A stretch of 64,000 nt of DNA from Pedobacter boryungensis (GTDB lineage: Bacteria > Bacteroidota > Bacteroidia > Sphingobacteriales > Sphingobacteriaceae), in contig NZ_JABMKV010000002.1 of NCBI RefSeq assembly GCF_013204825.1, positions 744,001 to 808,000 on the forward strand, in the 5' to 3' direction. Position numbers and translations under genes: made by a program. Each line of letters opens with the position of its first letter. Position 1 is the first letter of the stretch. Shown here in pieces: positions 61,545 to 64,000 of the stretch. The notes below the pieces were generated by a model. It did not search any database. It was not told the DNA's origin and saw only the letters and a program-made list of their open reading frames with translations.

Positions 61545-61563
61545 GTAATTAACTATTAGTTAA
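61545..61563. repeat. 19-bp direct repeat, copy 2
   Basis: Identical to 61385-61403. It lies 7 bases from the pfkB stop codon. Confidence 0.8.
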
Positions 61564-61569
61564 TTCTAT

Positions 61570-62493
61570 TTAATCTTGAATAATTTCGAAGCTACTTAAG
61601 TTTACAAATTGTTGTAAGCGAGCAGCAATTGTAGCTTTATCTAATTCCAATAAACGCTCAGTTCCAAATTTCTCCACGCAGAAGGATGCTAGAGCAGAAC
61701 CATAAATTAAGGCGTTTTTCATGTTATTGAAATTCACTGTACCTACTTGTGCTAAATACCCAATAAAACCACCTGCAAAAGTATCGCCTGCGCCTGTTGG
61801 GTCAAACACATCAGCTAAAGGTAGGGCAGGAGCAGAAAATATTTTATCCTCATGGAATAACAAGGCCCCGTGTTCTCCTTTTTTGATGATCAAATATTTT
61901 GGTCCCATCGTTAAGATTTTATTTGCCGCTTTAACTAATGAATACTCGCCAGATAATTGACGAGCTTCAGAATCATTAATTGTTAAAACATCAACCATTT
62001 TAATGGTTTCCAATAGGTCGTCCATCATGATATCCATCCAAAAATTCATGGTATCTAATACAATTAGTTTAGGACGGTTTTTTAATCTTTTAATAACTGT
62101 TTGCTGAATTTGAGGTGTAAGATTGCCCAGCATTAAGTATTCACAATCTTGGTAACTTTCTGGAATGATGGGATCGAAATTTTCCAATACATTTAATTCA
62201 GTAATCAAGGTATCACGACTATTCATATCATTGTGATATTTTCCGCTCCAGAAAAATGATTTTTCGCCAGCTTTAATCTGTAAACCTTCCGTATCTACAC
62301 CATGTTGATTAAGGATGTTAATGTTGTCTTTTCCGAAATCATCACCAACAACTGCAACAATTTTTGTTTGATTATAAAAGTAAGAAGCGGCTAAACTTGC
62401 GTAAGTTGCGGCACCACCAACAATTTTATCCGTTTTTCCGAATGGTGTTTCAATGGCATCAAAAGCCACAGTACCTATGATTATCAGGCTCAT
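61570..62493 (-). CDS. PfkB family carbohydrate/nucleoside kinase
   Basis: This 307-residue ribokinase-fold kinase has N-terminal substrate loop GKTDKIVGGAATYASLAASY, middle motif NDSEAR, and C-terminal ATP/catalytic loop DPTGAGDTFAGGFIG with the catalytic Asp. Adenosine, ribose or another sugar is a possible substrate; the residues visible do not decide. In Bacteroidota this gene type often sits near purine biosynthesis genes. Here only the tRNA-Asn gene lies upstream and a terminator downstream. Confidence 0.9.
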   Translation of the reverse strand: MSLIIIGTVAFDAIETPFGKTDKIVGGAATYASLAASYFYNQTKIVAVVGDDFGKDNINILNQHGVDTEGLQIKAGEKSFFWSGKYHNDMNSRDTLITELNVLENFDPIIPESYQDCEYLMLGNLTPQIQQTVIKRLKNRPKLIVLDTMNFWMDIMMDDLLETIKMVDVLTINDSEARQLSGEYSLVKAANKILTMGPKYLIIKKGEHGALLFHEDKIFSAPALPLADVFDPTGAGDTFAGGFIGYLAQVGTVNFNNMKNALIYGSALASFCVEKFGTERLLELDKATIAARLQQFVNLSSFEIIQD

Positions 62494-62636
62494 ATATATC
62501 TTATTAAAATTATTTTAAATTTTTTCTCTGCAAATATTGCATAAATAATTTAAAAGCCCTAATATTGCATTCCCAAAACGAACAAGGCATTATGTTCTTA
62601 ACATGAGCTCAAAGGCGTTTTAGGAATAACCAGTAC

Positions 62637-62710
62637 TCCTTCTTAGCTCAGCTGGTTAGAGCATCTGACTGTTAATCAGAGGGTCGCTGGTTCGAGCCCA
62701 GCAGAGGGAG
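62637..62710 (+). tRNA. tRNA-Asn (GTT)
   Basis: A 74-nt cloverleaf. The acceptor stem is TCCTTCT/AGAGGGA (7 pairs, one G-T), and the discriminator base is G. The D arm is GCTC/GAGC, the anticodon arm TCTGA/TCAGA with anticodon GTT (62671-62673), and the T arm GCTGG/CCAGC with TTCGAGC. CCA is not encoded. A perfect-palindrome terminator (62712-62743) follows. Confidence 0.95.
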
Positions 62711-62711
62711 C

Positions 62712-62750
62712 AAATGCCTTTCACGATATCGTGAAGGGCATTTCTGTTTT
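62712..62750 (+). terminator. Terminator after tRNA-Asn
   Basis: A 16-bp stem of AAATGCCTTTCACGAT with ATCGTGAAGGGCATTT (one G-T pair) and almost no loop, followed by CTGTTTT. Confidence 0.9.
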
Positions 62751-62785
62751 TAGCTGATTTTCAAATCGTTGCATACGATAAGTAG

Positions 62786-62820
62786 AGGTCGATTTTTGGT
62801 TCGAGCCCAGTGTCCGCACC
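62786..62820 (+). pseudogene. tRNA 3'-end-like remnant
   Basis: TGGTTCGAGCCCAG at 62797-62810 repeats the T arm of the tRNA-Asn gene (62688-62701) exactly for 14 bases. It is followed by TGTCCGCACC, which looks like a different tRNA acceptor end. The 5' part and anticodon arm are missing. It could be an att-like scar or a decayed second tRNA. Confidence 0.5.
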
Positions 62821-62890
62821 TATACTGTGCAAAGCCTCTAAAAAAGTTAAATTTGCTTAACTAATACTTTCTTAGCGAACAGATTATAAT

Positions 62891-63130
62891 TTATATTCTC
62901 TGTTTTTTTGGTTCGATGCTATTAAATTCTACAGGATTACAAGTTTTGCTAGCATTGTATAGTTTAAATGCTTGTTCTGAAAAAAAATAAATTAAGTCGA
63001 TATACTTTTCTGCGTCCTCTTCAGTAAGGTTATTTTTTTTCTTTGCTTTGAAGTCTTCGATTATCTTTTTAGCGGTAAGGATCTTTTGATTTGATTTTCC
63101 ATTATGGTTGGTTTTGATGAACGATGCCAT
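62891..63130 (-). CDS. Hypothetical small helical protein (79 aa)
   Basis: This 79-residue, very basic protein consists mostly of helix: KILTAKKIIEDFKAKKKN then LTEEDAEKYIDLIYFFSEQA. The second part resembles small proteins found near mobile or accessory genes in Bacteroidota, where an L-T-x-E-x-A-E-x-x-x-D-x-x-Y pattern recurs; this is from memory and unchecked. Function is unknown. It follows the HEPN-like gene by 126 bp on the same strand. Confidence 0.6.
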   Translation of the reverse strand: MASFIKTNHNGKSNQKILTAKKIIEDFKAKKKNNLTEEDAEKYIDLIYFFSEQAFKLYNASKTCNPVEFNSIEPKKQRI

Positions 63131-63256
63131 AAAGTTGTTGTGGTTTAAGGATGTCTATATCTAACAATTTAGCGACAGATCGTTATTAATGCTACGCATT
63201 ATGTAAAAGAAATATTAAATTGAAAAGCTTATTGCGTACATTTATTATTGACTTAA

Positions 63257-63838
63257 CTACTCCTTATATATAATTTTAATCCATTCCTGAAATTTTTGAT
63301 TTATTTTAGAATGGGTTGTCATAAACCATTGTAAGACATCTGTGTTTTCCATTATTTCATCCATGCTAACCAATAGGTCTTCTTTTGCTTTAGGGTGTGT
63401 TATTTGATTTCTTCTTTTGGATTGTTTAATAAGTTTTTCAAATTGATGAGTACTATAATCGGGACTTTCAGCATCAAATACTTCTGCAAATAAATTTAAC
63501 GTAAATCTTAACGAAGGTATGAAGCTATGGAATTGATCCTTAGTTTCTATTTGACCTTTCCGATTTATGTCAACCCTTTTTTCATTTAATAATGCTAGTT
63601 TTTGCCAATCTAAGCTATCACCACTATTTTCAATTTTGATTTTTATAATCTCTTTTGTTACGTACAAATAGGTCTCAATTATAACAAATGTATTTCTTAT
63701 GATAAGTCTTCTAATAAAGGGGCTTTCTAAATATTCTTTTGTCATAAACTGATTTATGCCCTCTAGTTCTTCCATCGTGGTTCCCCAAAGGAGTAATATC
63801 TTATTTATTCTTAATTGAAGTTCATTATATACTCTCAT
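63257..63838 (-). CDS. HEPN-like protein with RNxxxH motif
   Basis: This 193-residue all-alpha protein has no signal or membrane segment. In its second half it has KRRNQITHPK at 141-150, giving R143-N144-x3-H148. This matches the RNxxxH (R-polar-x4-6-H) motif of HEPN RNases and of HEPN proteins that pair with nucleotidyltransferases. A true HEPN assignment needs structure prediction; the motif and helical content support it moderately. The start may instead be Met22 (MEELEG). It lies downstream of the tRNA-Asn remnant, with the small helical gene after it on the same strand. The 162 bp from 63839 to the window edge hold no visible feature. Confidence 0.65.
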   Translation of the reverse strand: MRVYNELQLRINKILLLWGTTMEELEGINQFMTKEYLESPFIRRLIIRNTFVIIETYLYVTKEIIKIKIENSGDSLDWQKLALLNEKRVDINRKGQIETKDQFHSFIPSLRFTLNLFAEVFDAESPDYSTHQFEKLIKQSKRRNQITHPKAKEDLLVSMDEIMENTDVLQWFMTTHSKINQKFQEWIKIIYKE

Positions 63839-64000
63839 ATAGCGTAAAGTTTCCTTTCATATTTTTGGTAAGTTAAGTATATAAAGCCAAATCAACTTTG
63901 TCCAAAATATTTTAAAGACTGTGAATCAATAACCGATTTGTGCATTTGCAAAAAAATAAAATATTACTTCTATTCAAATGTATTCTCAATATTATTTGAA

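Overview
This 64 kb window is a chromosomal segment of a Bacteroidota bacterium, most likely a Pedobacter-like member of the Sphingobacteriaceae. The evidence is the low GC content, the near absence of Shine-Dalgarno sequences, many genes preceded by the Bacteroidota promoter (-7 TAnnTTTG with a TTG/TTTG -33 element about 20 bp upstream), and the gene families present (DUF885, DUF2490, DUF2807, DUF6370, one-piece GcvP, FKBP lipoproteins, OmpA with TSP3 repeats). I see no phage, IS, conjugative or CRISPR gene. Most of the window is core metabolism, with short intergenic repeat elements scattered between operons.

Layout. 1-6 kb: end of a GNAT gene, repeat hairpins, DUF2130 protein, MFS transporter, lone response regulator, pentapeptide protein, secreted subtilase. 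6-13 kb: acyl-CoA ligase, gamma-glutamyltransferase, DUF885 metallopeptidase, OmpA. 13.5-19.5 kb: a beta-oxidation operon (marR, fadN-like, thiolase, acyl-CoA dehydrogenase) ending in a strong terminator. 19.6-24.7 kb: FKBP lipoproteins, then a light/DNA-repair group of two photolyase-family genes around a TIGR01777 epimerase. 24.9-37.5 kb: 2-oxoglutarate dehydrogenase E1 and E2 (sucA, sucB), later lpdA (E3), with DUF2490, DUF2807, an M1 peptidase and a CocE/S15 hydrolase between them. 37.8-47 kb: MFS, XRE regulator, PlsC-like acyltransferase plus alpha/beta hydrolase, ahcY, small secreted proteins, pdxJ, EamA transporter. 47.3-50.2 kb: gcvP. 50.4-57.2 kb (minus strand): a tetR-tolC-MFP-RND efflux operon. 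57.3-62.5 kb: TMEM175-like channel, murB, ECF sigma factor, lycopene-cyclase-domain protein with cytochrome b5, SRPBCC protein, PfkB kinase. 62.6-64 kb: tRNA-Asn, a tRNA-like remnant, and two genes of unknown function, one with a HEPN-type RNxxxH motif.

The most interesting signal is the leader of the efflux operon (56,944-57,165, minus strand). It contains two previously unannotated, tandem, paralogous 23-codon ORFs. The region also has three sets of mutually complementary segments: one covers the start of the first small ORF, one forms a hairpin at its end, and one is an 11-base perfect complement of the tetR Shine-Dalgarno. This resembles a leader-peptide translational attenuator for drug efflux. 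That interpretation is an inference; the ORFs and complementarities can be read directly. Other points of interest are a phased 11-bp repeat array and 19-bp direct repeats beside pfkB, a shared 21-bp motif upstream of sucB and lpdA, the tRNA-Asn 3'-end duplication beside the HEPN-like gene, and an apparently orphan lycopene cyclase/cytochrome b5 pair next to an ECF sigma factor.
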